This document shows, piece by piece, positions 1 through 8,121 of a stretch of 46,113 bases of DNA. The DNA lies in contig JAQUVY010000009.1 of the NCBI GenBank assembly GCA_028693155.1, positions 1 to 46,113 on the forward strand, read 5' to 3'. Positions within the stretch are counted from its first letter, which is position 1. Every line of letters starts with the position of its first letter. The position numbers and the translations under genes were made by a program. This stretch comes from Eubacteriales bacterium. Lineage in GTDB: Bacteria; Bacillota; Clostridia; Christensenellales; UMGS416. A model generated the notes under the pieces. It saw only the letters and a list, made by a program, of their open reading frames with translations. It searched no databases and was not told the DNA's origin.

Positions 1-1094
1 CGCTGGGCATCGGCTTGCGACAATTTGTAGTACATGGGCAACCGCACCAGACGCTCGCTTTCGCGGGTGGTGTATTCATCCTGCCCGTCAAACCGGCCGA
101 ACTTTTTGCCGGCAGGCGCGCTGTGCAGGGGGATATAATGGAACACCATCAAAACGCCGCGCTCTTTGGCGAAGGCGATCAGACGGGTGCGCTCTTCCAG
201 ATCTTTGCACTTGATATAGTACATATGTGCGTTGTGTACGCAGCCCTCGGGCACGACGGGGAGGTCGATCCTGCCGGCCTCGCGCAGCTCCTGAAAGGCT
301 CGGTGATAGGTGTTCCAGGTGCGCAGGCGATCCTCATTGATCTCGTCCGCCTTTTGCAGCTGCGCCCACAGATAGGCGGCGTTCATGTCGCTGGGCAGAT
401 AGCTGTCGCCGAAGTCCACCCAGGTATATTTATCTACCTGCCCACGGAAGAACTTGGAACGGTCGGTTCCCTTTTCCCGTAGAACCTCCGCGCGTTCGTT
501 GTAGGCGCAGTCGTTGATGGCCAGCGCGCCGCCTTCTCCCATGGAGTAGTTTTTGGTTTCGTGAAAGCTGTAGCAGCCGAATTTGCCGATGCCGCCCAGG
601 GGCTTGCCGTGGTAGGTGCTCATCACGGCCTGCGCCGCGTCCTCCACCACCGCCAGGCTGTGGCGCTGCGCAATGTCCATGACGGTGTCCATTTCGCAGG
701 CGACCCCCGCGTAATGAACGACGACGATCACCTTCGTGCGCGGGGTGATGGCCGCTTCGATTTTTTTCTCGTCAAGGTTCATCGTGTCCGGACGAATATC
801 CACAAAGACCAGACGCGCACCGGCCAGCACAAAAGCTGTCGCCGTGCTGGAGAAGGTGTAGCTGGGCAGGATGACCTCGTCTCCCGGTTTCAGATCGCAC
901 AGCAGCGCGGCCATGTCAAGGGCCGTGGTGCCGCTGGTGGTGAGCAGCGCTTTTTGCAGGAAAAAGCGTTCCTCCAGCCAGGTGTTGCATTTCTTGGTAA
1001 ATTGCCCATCGCCGCAGATCTTGTGTGCGTCGATCGCCTGGCGCATGTACAAAAACTCGTCTCCCGTAAAAGGAGGAACATTAAAAGTAATCAT
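1..1094 (-). CDS. rffA: dTDP-4-amino-4,6-dideoxygalactose transaminase (RffA/WecE family), 3' end outside window
   Basis: PLP-dependent sugar aminotransferase of the DegT/DnrJ/EryC1 group. It is expected to convert dTDP-4-keto-6-deoxy-D-glucose, the RfbB product, to dTDP-4-amino-4,6-dideoxy-D-galactose in the cytosol. I translated the minus strand by hand: 364 codons are present and the frame runs off the left edge, so only about a dozen residues are missing compared with the usual 376 or so. The Schiff-base lysine is K181 in SFHETKN, followed by GEGGALAIND. The phosphate-pocket SGTTALDMA lies at 54-62 and VEDAAQA, with the PLP aspartate, at 150-156. The start is ATG 1094-1092 with GAAGGAG upstream (CTCCTTC on the plus strand, 1108-1114). 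It is divergent from the gene at 1356. Its substrate is made by rfbB 5 kb away. The family call is firm; the exact product sugar is inferred. Confidence 0.93.
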   Translation of the reverse strand, partial: MITFNVPPFTGDEFLYMRQAIDAHKICGDGQFTKKCNTWLEERFFLQKALLTTSGTTALDMAALLCDLKPGDEVILPSYTFSSTATAFVLAGARLVFVDIRPDTMNLDEKKIEAAITPRTKVIVVVHYAGVACEMDTVMDIAQRHSLAVVEDAAQAVMSTYHGKPLGGIGKFGCYSFHETKNYSMGEGGALAINDCAYNERAEVLREKGTDRSKFFRGQVDKYTWVDFGDSYLPSDMNAAYLWAQLQKADEINEDRLRTWNTYHRAFQELREAGRIDLPVVPEGCVHNAHMYYIKCKDLEERTRLIAFAKERGVLMVFHYIPLHSAPAGKKFGRFDGQDEYTTRESERLVRLPMYYKLSQADAQ

Positions 1095-1184
1095 TCGAAA
1101 TTTGGCGCTCCTTCACCATTGCATTTTTTCCTCATACTCGCTTGAACACCGCAAATATGGGGGTTTAACCGTAAGTTACCGCTA

Positions 1185-1213
1185 ATTATAGCATCGCCCC
1201 ACCGCGCCTGCAA
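1185..1213 (-). promoter_or_regulatory. Promoter of the rffA-like gene
   Basis: On the minus strand TTGCAG (1208-1213), a 17-nt spacer and a perfect TATAAT (1185-1190) lie about 90 nt upstream of the aminotransferase start. This is a sigma-A-type promoter seen by inspection. Confidence 0.6.
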
Positions 1214-1266
1214 CCTGTATTTCGACAAGGAAGGACAGCGCCGCGTCTTGCCGCCCCCTCGGCACA

Positions 1267-1296
1267 TTGACAAAAGTTTTTGACCGGTGCTATCAT
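1267..1296 (+). promoter_or_regulatory. Promoter of the membrane protein gene at 1356
   Basis: TTGACA (1267-1272), an 18-nt spacer and TATCAT (1291-1296) give a sigma-A-like promoter about 60 nt upstream of ATG 1356. Together with the minus-strand promoter at 1185-1213 it makes this a divergent promoter region. The stretch 1095-1355 holds nothing else that I recognise. Confidence 0.6.
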
Positions 1297-1355
1297 GAGT
1301 CAGGTTTTACAAATAATTTTGAAGCGGATGCCTTTGGGATCCGCGGGGAAAGTAA

Positions 1356-2702
1356 ATGCTGAAAAAAATGAATCCGGATCGTTATAAAAGAATCTTGTTC
1401 CTTGGCGTGTGCTTCTTTACCTATCTGCTGTGGATGGTCGTGGTTCCCTATGACCAGTGCCCGGATGAGCATATGCGGATGGATCTGGTCAACTTCATGC
1501 TGGAGCATGGGTATCTCCCCTCGGGGCTGGATGCCTCCATACGGGATGTGAAGTGGGGCTTTTCCTACGCCTATTTGCCGTATATCCCGCAGATCATTTC
1601 GGCGGTTGTCACCAAGGTGTTTTTGCTGCTGCACTTCCCGCCGGAGCTGTCTTATCTGGGTGCGCGCTTTCCCAGCGTGCTTTTTGCCACGGGCACGGCG
1701 TGGTTCGCCTTGAAAATCGGGGACGAGCTTTTCAAAACCCGCTTTAAATGGGTGTTTGCCACAACCATTTGCTTTTTGCCCCAGGTCATCTTCCTTTCCA
1801 TGTATATCAACAACGAAAGTCTGGCTCTTCTGGGAGCGACGGCTACCCTATACTGCTGGATCCGCGGGGATCGGCAGGGGTGGGACACCCGCGCCTGCGT
1901 AAAGCTGGCGGCGGCGTTGGCCGTGTGCATTCTCGCCTACTATAATGTATATGGGTTTGTTCTGTTCAGCATCCCGTTCTTTGTGGCAAGCTTCTACGCG
2001 TGGCAGCGGCGGCAGGCGCAAAACGGGCAGACGTTGGCGACGCGGCAAAAGAACTTGCTGCTGCTGAAGCGGGTCGCGCTGATGGCCGGCATCTGCTTTT
2101 TGCTGGCCGGGTGGTGGTTCATCCGCAGCGCCGTTTTATACGAGGGAGACTTTTTGGGCATGGACGCCCTGGGCAAAAGCGCGGAGAGCTATGCGATCGA
2201 TCCGCTGCGCCCGTCTCTGCGCTCGGGGCCGGACGATTTTAAGGACATGATGACGCGCTGGGAGTGGGGGAAGAACACGATCAGAAGCTTCATCGGCGAG
2301 TTCGGCTATATGGCTATCCCCATGACAAAGAAAATGTACGACATTTATTACACGGTGATCTGCCTGGGCGTGGCGGGAAATGCGGCGTTTTTCCTGAACC
2401 GGAGCGAGCGCAAAACAGGGTGGAGAGTGGGGCTGACCCTGTTCCTGGCCGCCGCCACCTCAGTGGCGCTGAGCCTGTACAATTCCCTTACCGGCGATTT
2501 TCAGCCCCAGGGGAGATATATCATTTACATGATCCTGCCGCTGAGCCTTTTGATGGCGCGGGGCTACGAGAGCCTTTCGGCGGCGCTTAAAAAATGGCCG
2601 AGGGTCAGGCAGGTGCTTCCCATGGTTTATTGCGCGGGATATATTTTCCTTGCGTATCAGGTGTTCTTTAAATACATCGCTCTGTTTTATCTGCCGTTGT
2701 AG
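1356..2702 (+). CDS. Polytopic membrane protein, GT-C glycosyltransferase-like / DUF2142-like
   Basis: A 448-residue integral membrane protein with about 10 hydrophobic segments: residues 13-31, then a first extracytoplasmic loop carrying PDEHMRMDLVNFM, and further segments to the C-terminus. An acidic PDE-x-H motif after the first membrane helix is typical of lipid-linked-sugar-dependent GT-C transferases and of the DUF2142 family. A likely role is transferring a sugar from a polyprenyl-phosphate donor to a surface polymer outside the membrane; this is inferred from fold type and neighbourhood. A weak GGGGAA precedes the ATG. It has its own promoter and a terminator right after the stop, so it is a single-gene unit beside the polysaccharide operon. 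A second protein with the same PDE-x-x-H logic lies at 15465-17030. Confidence 0.75.
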   Translation: MLKKMNPDRYKRILFLGVCFFTYLLWMVVVPYDQCPDEHMRMDLVNFMLEHGYLPSGLDASIRDVKWGFSYAYLPYIPQIISAVVTKVFLLLHFPPELSYLGARFPSVLFATGTAWFALKIGDELFKTRFKWVFATTICFLPQVIFLSMYINNESLALLGATATLYCWIRGDRQGWDTRACVKLAAALAVCILAYYNVYGFVLFSIPFFVASFYAWQRRQAQNGQTLATRQKNLLLLKRVALMAGICFLLAGWWFIRSAVLYEGDFLGMDALGKSAESYAIDPLRPSLRSGPDDFKDMMTRWEWGKNTIRSFIGEFGYMAIPMTKKMYDIYYTVICLGVAGNAAFFLNRSERKTGWRVGLTLFLAAATSVALSLYNSLTGDFQPQGRYIIYMILPLSLLMARGYESLSAALKKWPRVRQVLPMVYCAGYIFLAYQVFFKYIALFYLPL

Positions 2703-2716
2703 GCGCGTGCAGAGAC

Positions 2717-2751
2717 AAAAAGCCGGCAGACCGCGGTTCGCCGGTTTTTTT
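2717..2751 (+). terminator. Intrinsic terminator after the GT-C-like gene
   Basis: CCGGC (2723-2727) pairs with GCCGG (2740-2744) around a CCGCGG-containing loop. The stem is flanked by A-rich and T-rich runs (TTTTTTT 2745-2751). Confidence 0.8.
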
Positions 2752-2818
2752 GCGCCCCAAAAAGCCCGGGCGGCGGCGGGCGCAGTTGTAAATAAATAGA
2801 AAATTTACCTGCATTTTT

Positions 2819-2847
2819 CAGACAAAACCTTGCTTTTCCGATATAAT
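2819..2847 (+). promoter_or_regulatory. Upstream promoter P1 of the polysaccharide operon
   Basis: CAGACA (2819-2824), a 17-nt spacer and a perfect TATAAT (2842-2847). It lies in tandem with the stronger promoter at 2879-2907. Confidence 0.5.
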
Positions 2848-2878
2848 GAATGCGTTGGGGAGCACAGGGGGACAATAA

Positions 2879-2907
2879 TTGACACGGCCTGCCCGGAATG
2901 CTATGAT
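2879..2907 (+). promoter_or_regulatory. Main promoter P2 of the polysaccharide operon
   Basis: Perfect TTGACA (2879-2884), a 17-nt spacer and TATGAT (2902-2907). Transcription should start near 2914. The TTGACA box also forms an in-frame TTG that a gene finder could mistake for the start of the following glycosyltransferase. Confidence 0.75.
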
Positions 2908-2962
2908 GAAGCGATTCATACCGGGCATTGAAAGCGGCTGTAACCGCGTGAAAGAGGAACCT

Positions 2963-3799
2963 TTGGACACAACGAATCCGAATGCTTATTCGGTACTGAT
3001 GTCGGTATATGATCGGGAAGAGCCGGCATATTTGGCGCAAAGCGTCAGAAGCATACTTCGCCAGACCTTGCCGGCGGATGAGATCGTGCTGATGTGCGAC
3101 GGTCCGCTTACGCCCCCGCTGGATGAGACCATCCGGGAGCTGACGCAGGAGTGCGGTGCGCTTTTGCGCGTGATCCGCCGTCCGGCGCATGCCGGGCTGG
3201 GGCCGGTGCTGGCGCAGGGGTTGACCCTGTGCCGCAATGAGTATGTTGCCCGCATGGATACGGACGATGTAGCGCTGCCTCAGCGCTGCCGGGAGCAGCT
3301 GCGGTTCATGCAGGCGCAGCACCTTGACCTGTGCAGCGCGGCTGTGCAGGAGATGTCTAAGGACATGAAGACCGCCGGCATGGTGCGCCGTCTGCCGCTG
3401 ACCCATGAGGAGCTGCGGGCGTATGCCGGCCGGCGCAACCCCATGAACCATCCCTGCGTCATGCTGCGCGCAGGCGCGGCGCTGGCGGCCGGGAATTACC
3501 GGGAGATGCCCCTGTTTGAGGACTACGATCTGTGGATCCGAATGCTGCAAAACGGCGCCCGCCTGGGCAATTTGCCCCAGGTGCTGCTGAACATGCGGGG
3601 CGGGGAGGATCTGTACGCCCGCCGCGGCGGATGGGCTTATTGCAAAAAGACGGCGCGCTTCTGGAAGGAGATGCGCCGCACCGGGTTTATCGGCGGGGGG
3701 CGCTGCGCCGCCAATATTGCGCTGCGCTGCGGCGTGTGCCTGCTACCAAACGCGCTGCGCGGATGGCTTTACCGGAGAAAGCTGCGGGAGCAAAGCTGA
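2963..3799 (+). CDS. Family-2 glycosyltransferase
   Basis: GT-A fold glycosyltransferase family 2, 278 residues from the start chosen here. The N-terminus reads SVLMSVYDREEPAYL, the usual beta-1 strand and loop, followed by SVRSILRQTLPADEIVLMCDG and the metal/nucleotide-binding MDTDDVALPQR, with D-x-D as DTD. A later FEDYDLWIRML matches the ED-Y-DL-W acceptor/base region common in AmsE-like enzymes. It probably adds one sugar to a lipid-linked repeat on the cytoplasmic face. The frame is open upstream to TTG 2879, but that codon is the promoter's -35 box. TTG 2963 follows AGAGGA (2953-2958) at good spacing and gives MDTTNPNAYSVLM; GTG 2948 is an alternative. First gene of the operon, 4 nt before the next. 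Confidence 0.88.
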   Translation: MDTTNPNAYSVLMSVYDREEPAYLAQSVRSILRQTLPADEIVLMCDGPLTPPLDETIRELTQECGALLRVIRRPAHAGLGPVLAQGLTLCRNEYVARMDTDDVALPQRCREQLRFMQAQHLDLCSAAVQEMSKDMKTAGMVRRLPLTHEELRAYAGRRNPMNHPCVMLRAGAALAAGNYREMPLFEDYDLWIRMLQNGARLGNLPQVLLNMRGGEDLYARRGGWAYCKKTARFWKEMRRTGFIGGGRCAANIALRCGVCLLPNALRGWLYRRKLREQS

Positions 3800-3803
3800 G
3801 GAT

Positions 3804-4733
3804 ATGATCACGATTTTGATGGCCGCCTACCGCGGCAGTCCTTATCTGGCGGCACAGCTGGAGTCGCTTTTGGCGCAAACCGTGCAGGATTTTACCGTAT
3901 GGATCAACGATGACGGATCGGACGACAATACTGTGGAGATCGCGCGGGATTATGCCTTGCGGTATCCGGGCCGTTTCCGCGTCACAAGCAGCGCGGAGCC
4001 TTCGGGAAGCGCAAAGCGCAACTTTATGAGCATGATGACGCAGGCCAGGGATGATTATCTCATGCTGTGCGATCAGGACGACGTATGGTTGCCGGACAAG
4101 GTGGAGATTTCTCTGGCCGCCATGCGCGCCGCCGAGACGCGCTTCGGGCAGGAGACGCCCCTTGTGGTGCATACCGACCTCAAGGTGGTGGATGCCGACC
4201 TGAACGTGCGGTATCCGTCGTATTTTTCCATGATGAACGCCAACCCGGACAGAACCGCCCTGCGCGACGAGGTCGTGCAGAACACGCTGACGGGCTGTAC
4301 GGCCATGTATAACCGGGCTTTGGCGCAGCGTCTTGCCGCGGTTCCCGACGATTTTGTGATGCACGACTGGTGGATCATGCTGGTGGCAGCCGCTTTTGGG
4401 CGCATTGTGCCCCTGCGGCAGGCGACCATGCTTTATCGCCAGCATGGAGATAACGTGGTGGGCGCGGCGCAGGCCGTGCGGACACCCGGCTTTGTACTTG
4501 AAAAAATTCTTCACGGCGGCGGGGTGCGCGAGGCGCTGTACGGAAGCTGCCGTCAGGCGGGCGCTTTTGAAAAAACGTATGGGGACGCGCTCGACCCGCA
4601 GCAGCGAGAATTGCTGCAGGCCTACGCCCATATCCCCAACATGAGCAAGCCGGCGCGGGTGCGGGCCATATTTCGGCTGAAAACCTGGAAAAATGGGTTT
4701 GCGCGCAGAACCGCGCAGTTGATCTATATCTGA
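3804..4733 (+). CDS. Family-2 glycosyltransferase, probable rhamnosyltransferase
   Basis: A 309-residue GT2 enzyme starting MITILMAAYRGSPYLAAQLE, with NDDGSDDNT and the D-x-D-like LCDQDDVW, then TGCTAMYNRAL and MHDWWIMLVAA. The HDWW motif is typical of RgpB-like rhamnosyltransferases and relatives. With the four dTDP-rhamnose genes directly downstream, transfer of L-rhamnose is the best guess; the donor is not proven by sequence. The start is ATG 3804, just after the previous stop (TGA 3797-3799). GAGG overlaps that stop very close to the ATG, which suggests translational coupling. The same frame is open upstream to 3717, but that part lies inside the preceding gene. Confidence 0.87.
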   Translation: MITILMAAYRGSPYLAAQLESLLAQTVQDFTVWINDDGSDDNTVEIARDYALRYPGRFRVTSSAEPSGSAKRNFMSMMTQARDDYLMLCDQDDVWLPDKVEISLAAMRAAETRFGQETPLVVHTDLKVVDADLNVRYPSYFSMMNANPDRTALRDEVVQNTLTGCTAMYNRALAQRLAAVPDDFVMHDWWIMLVAAAFGRIVPLRQATMLYRQHGDNVVGAAQAVRTPGFVLEKILHGGGVREALYGSCRQAGAFEKTYGDALDPQQRELLQAYAHIPNMSKPARVRAIFRLKTWKNGFARRTAQLIYI

Positions 4734-4766
4734 TTTAATTTTTTTGACAAATAAGGAGGAACGAAC

Positions 4767-5645
4767 ATGAAGGGCATTGTTTTGGCGGGAGGTTCGGGAA
4801 CCAGACTTTATCCGTTGACCATGGTCACGTCCAAACAGCTTCTTCCGGTGTATGATAAGCCGATGATCTATTACCCGCTGTCCACTTTGATGCTGGCGGG
4901 GATCCGTGACATCCTGATCATTTCCACCCCGCAGGATCTGCCGAATTTTGAAAAGCTGCTGGGAGATGGCTCGGATTACGGCATTCGCCTCTCTTACGCG
5001 GAGCAGCCCTCGCCCGACGGCTTGGCGCAGGCGTTTATCATTGGCGAAAAATTCATCGACGGCGACAGCTGCGCGATGGTGCTGGGCGACAACATTTTTT
5101 ACGGAAACGGCCTGAGCCGCCACTTAAAAGAAGCGGCTGCGCGCCAGACGGGCGCCACCGTGTTCGGTTATTATGTGGACGATCCCCAGAGGTTTGGCAT
5201 TGTAGAGTTCAACAAGGAAGGAAAGGCGGTCTCCATTGAGGAGAAGCCCCAAAACCCCAAGTCGAATTATTGCGTGACCGGCTTGTATTTTTACGACAAC
5301 CGCGTGTGCGAGTTTGCCAAGCAGGTAAAGCCCTCGCCCCGCGGCGAGCTGGAGATTACCGATCTGAACCGCATTTATTTAGAGCGCGACCAGCTCAACG
5401 TGGTGACGCTGGGGCGGGGTTATGCCTGGCTGGATACGGGCACGATGGATGCGCTCAGCGAGGCGGCCGAGTTTGTGCGCGTGGTGGAGAACCGCCAGAG
5501 CATACAGATCTCCGCGCTGGAGGAAATTGCTTACATCAACAAGTGGATCGACCGGGAGAAGCTTTCCGAGTGCGCCGCCCGGTATGGAAAATCCAACTAC
5601 GGAAAACACCTCAAGGCCGTGGCTGACGGCAAAATCAAGTATTAA
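4767..5645 (+). CDS. rfbA: Glucose-1-phosphate thymidylyltransferase
   Basis: First enzyme of dTDP-L-rhamnose synthesis: glucose-1-phosphate + dTTP to dTDP-glucose + PPi, cytosolic, usually a tetramer feedback-inhibited by dTDP-rhamnose. The 292-residue length is typical. The nucleotidyltransferase signature [11 protein letters not shown] is at residues 8-18, followed by [16 protein letters not shown], a LGDN catalytic metal site, [10 protein letters not shown] and a C-terminal [11 protein letters not shown] strong RBS AAGGAGGA (4753-4760) precedes ATG 4767. Order in this operon is rfbA-rfbC-rfbB-rfbD, with 18 nt or less between genes. Confidence 0.98.
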   Translation: MKGIVLAGGSGTRLYPLTMVTSKQLLPVYDKPMIYYPLSTLMLAGIRDILIISTPQDLPNFEKLLGDGSDYGIRLSYAEQPSPDGLAQAFIIGEKFIDGDSCAMVLGDNIFYGNGLSRHLKEAAARQTGATVFGYYVDDPQRFGIVEFNKEGKAVSIEEKPQNPKSNYCVTGLYFYDNRVCEFAKQVKPSPRGELEITDLNRIYLERDQLNVVTLGRGYAWLDTGTMDALSEAAEFVRVVENRQSIQISALEEIAYINKWIDREKLSECAARYGKSNYGKHLKAVADGKIKY

Positions 5646-5663
5646 GGCGAGGAGCGTGCAGGT

Positions 5664-6227
5664 ATGAACGTCATTAAGACCGATGTGCTGGATGTATACA
5701 TTTTAGAGCCGAAGAAATTCGGCGACAACCGCGGCTGGTTCATGGAAAGCTGGAATCAGCACGCCATGGAGGAAGCCGGGCTGCACTATAACTTCGTGCA
5801 GGACAACCATTCCTTCTCCGCTCAAAAGGGCACGCTGCGCGGGCTGCACTTCCAAAAGGGAGATGCCTGCCAGGCCAAGCTGGTGCGCTGCGCGCGGGGT
5901 AGCGTGATGGACGTGGCGGTAGACCTGCGCAAAGGCTCGCCCACCTACCTGAAATGGGTGGCCGTGGAGCTCACCCCCCAGAACAACCGCCAGCTGCTCA
6001 TTCCCCGGGGCTTTGCCCACGGCTTTGTTACGCTCAGCGACGATGTGGAATTTCTTTATAAGGCCGACAACTTTTATTGCCCGCAGGCCGACGCCGGCAT
6101 TCGCTGGAACGACCCGGACATCGGCGTGGACTGGGGCGTGGAAAACCCCGTAATTTCGGAAAAGGACGCACACTCCCCCTTCCTGAAGGAGTGCGACGTT
6201 TCGTTTGTATATGAGGTGAAAAAATGA
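5664..6227 (+). CDS. rfbC: dTDP-4-dehydrorhamnose 3,5-epimerase
   Basis: A cupin-fold epimerase that inverts C3 and C5 of dTDP-4-keto-6-deoxyglucose to give dTDP-4-keto-L-rhamnose. The 187 residues are full length. Key sequence: FGDNRGWFMESW, then TLRGLHFQ with the catalytic His62, VDLRKGSPTYLKW with the partner aspartate, IPRGFAHGFVTLSD, and the active-site tyrosine region FLYKADNFY. GAGGAGCGT precedes ATG 5664. Its stop overlaps the next start in an ATGA arrangement (6224-6227). Confidence 0.98.
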   Translation: MNVIKTDVLDVYILEPKKFGDNRGWFMESWNQHAMEEAGLHYNFVQDNHSFSAQKGTLRGLHFQKGDACQAKLVRCARGSVMDVAVDLRKGSPTYLKWVAVELTPQNNRQLLIPRGFAHGFVTLSDDVEFLYKADNFYCPQADAGIRWNDPDIGVDWGVENPVISEKDAHSPFLKECDVSFVYEVKK

Positions 6228-7243
6228 AAATCATTGTAACGGGCGGCGCCGGGTTTATCGGCGGCAATTTTGTGTATTATCAGCTGAAAAACCATCCGCA
6301 GGATGAGGTCATCTGCATCGACAAGCTGACCTATGCCGGCAATTTGGAAACGCTGGAAGAGGCGATGAAAAACCCCAACTTCACCTTCATCCGCGCCGAT
6401 ATTGTGGACCGCGAGGCCATCTATGCCATTTTCGAGCAGCATCACCCCGATGTGGTGGTGAACTTTGCCGCCGAGAGCCATGTGGATCGCTCCATTACCG
6501 ACCCGGCCATCTTTTTGCAGACCAACATTTTGGGCACGCAGGTCATGATGGATGCCTGCCGCAAGTACGGCATCACGCGCTATCACCAGGTGTCTACCGA
6601 TGAAGTGTACGGCGACCTGCCGCTGGATCGTCCCGATCTGTTCTTCACCGAAACCACGCCGCTGCATACCTCCTCGCCCTATTCGGCGAGCAAGGCCTCG
6701 GCCGATCTACTGGTGCAGGCCTATCACCGCACCTTCGGGCTGCCGGTGACCATTTCGCGTTGCTCTAACAACTACGGTCCTTACCATTTCCCAGAAAAGC
6801 TGATTCCGCTCATGATCGCCAATGCGCTGGCGGATAAGGAGCTGCCGGTGTACGGCAGCGGCGAAAACGTGCGCGACTGGCTGTATGTGGAGGATCACTG
6901 CTCAGCCATTGATCTGATCATCCGCAAGGGGCGCGTGGGCGAGGTGTATAACATCGGCGGGCACAACGAGCGCACCAATCTGCAAGTGGTGGAGACCATC
7001 CTGCGGGAGCTGGGCAAGCCTGAGTCTCTCATCAAGCATGTGAAGGATCGTGCCGGGCACGATATGCGCTACGCCATCGACCCCACCAAGATCCATAACG
7101 AGCTGGGCTGGCTGCCGTCCACCTCCTTTGACGTGGGCATCAAGAAGACCATCGACTGGTATCTGAGCAACAAGCCCTGGTGGGAAAAGATCATCAGCGG
7201 CGAGTATGAGCAGTATTACGAAAAAATGTATGCCAACCGCTAA
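6224..7243 (+). CDS. rfbB: dTDP-glucose 4,6-dehydratase
   Basis: An NAD-dependent extended short-chain dehydrogenase/reductase of 339 residues that converts dTDP-glucose to dTDP-4-keto-6-deoxyglucose. Visible are the Rossmann motif GGAGFIGGNF near the N-terminus, STDEVYGDL carrying the catalytic Asp-Glu pair, and YSASKASADLLV with Tyr-x3-Lys. The product is the branch point for both L-rhamnose (rfbC/rfbD) and the 4-amino sugar expected from the RffA-like enzyme at 1-1094. It overlaps rfbC by 4 nt. Confidence 0.98.
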   Translation: MKIIVTGGAGFIGGNFVYYQLKNHPQDEVICIDKLTYAGNLETLEEAMKNPNFTFIRADIVDREAIYAIFEQHHPDVVVNFAAESHVDRSITDPAIFLQTNILGTQVMMDACRKYGITRYHQVSTDEVYGDLPLDRPDLFFTETTPLHTSSPYSASKASADLLVQAYHRTFGLPVTISRCSNNYGPYHFPEKLIPLMIANALADKELPVYGSGENVRDWLYVEDHCSAIDLIIRKGRVGEVYNIGGHNERTNLQVVETILRELGKPESLIKHVKDRAGHDMRYAIDPTKIHNELGWLPSTSFDVGIKKTIDWYLSNKPWWEKIISGEYEQYYEKMYANR

Positions 7244-7259
7244 GGCGAGGAAGGATGCT

Positions 7260-8102
7260 ATGAAAGTATTGGTGACCGGCGTCAAGGGTCAGCTGGGCTA
7301 CGACGTCTGCAAGGTGCTGGCAAACCGCGGCATTGAGCACCGCGGCGTGGACATTGAGGATTTTGACATCACCGACGCGGCGGCGGTGGAGGCGTATCTG
7401 AGCGCCTACCGTCCCGACGCGGTGATCCACTGCTCGGCTTACACGGCGGTGGATCGCGCCGAGGACGACGCGGCGCTGTGCGCGCGCGTAAATGGGGAAG
7501 GCCCACGCAACATTGCCCGGGCGTGCAAGAAGCTGAACGCCAAGATGGTGTATATCAGCACGGATTATGTATTTCCCGGCGAGGGGGAGCACTGCTACAC
7601 GCCGGATGATCCGACGGACCCCGGCAGTGTATATGGCCGCACCAAGCTGGCAGGGGAGCTGGCTGTGCGCGAGCTGCTGGAACAATATTTCATCGTGCGC
7701 ATTTCCTGGGTGTTCGGGAAAAACGGGAAAAACTTCGTCAAAACCATGCTGCGCCTGGCGCAGGATCATGCCGAACTTACCGTGGTGTGCGACCAGATCG
7801 GGTCGCCCACCTACACCGCCGATCTGGCGCCGCTGCTGTGCGACATGATCGAAACGGAAAAATACGGCGTCTATCACGCCACCAATGAAGGCATTTGTTC
7901 TTGGGCAGAGTTTGCGCAGGAGATCTTCCGCCAGGCGGGGCTGGGTACCATCGTTCACCCCATCCCGTCCAGCGAGTACCCGGCCAAGGCCAAACGCCCG
8001 CTGAACTCGCGCATGAGCAAGGACAAACTGGAAGAAGCCGGCTTTTCGCGCCTGCCCACTTGGCAGGACGCGCTTTCGCGCTATCTGAAAGAAATACAGT
8101 AG
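7260..8102 (+). CDS. rfbD: dTDP-4-dehydrorhamnose reductase
   Basis: Last step of dTDP-L-rhamnose synthesis, NAD(P)H-dependent reduction at C4. 280 residues from ATG 7260, with MKVLVTGVKGQLGYDV (nucleotide-binding GxxGQLG), SAYTAVDRAEDD, YISTDYVFPGEG and YGRTKLAGE (Tyr-x3-Lys). The frame is open upstream to 7206, inside rfbB, but AGGAAGGA (7248-7255) directly before ATG 7260 fixes the start. It lies 16 nt after rfbB and 19 nt before the exporter permease. Confidence 0.97.
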   Translation: MKVLVTGVKGQLGYDVCKVLANRGIEHRGVDIEDFDITDAAAVEAYLSAYRPDAVIHCSAYTAVDRAEDDAALCARVNGEGPRNIARACKKLNAKMVYISTDYVFPGEGEHCYTPDDPTDPGSVYGRTKLAGELAVRELLEQYFIVRISWVFGKNGKNFVKTMLRLAQDHAELTVVCDQIGSPTYTADLAPLLCDMIETEKYGVYHATNEGICSWAEFAQEIFRQAGLGTIVHPIPSSEYPAKAKRPLNSRMSKDKLEEAGFSRLPTWQDALSRYLKEIQ

Positions 8103-8121
8103 GGAAAAGGATCTTGTTTTT

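Noticed and set aside
4744-4749. TTGACA before rfbA
   Set aside because: A -10 box at 17 nt would fall on the rfbA start codon and reads ATGAAG. No promoter is supported, so rfbA belongs to the upstream operon.
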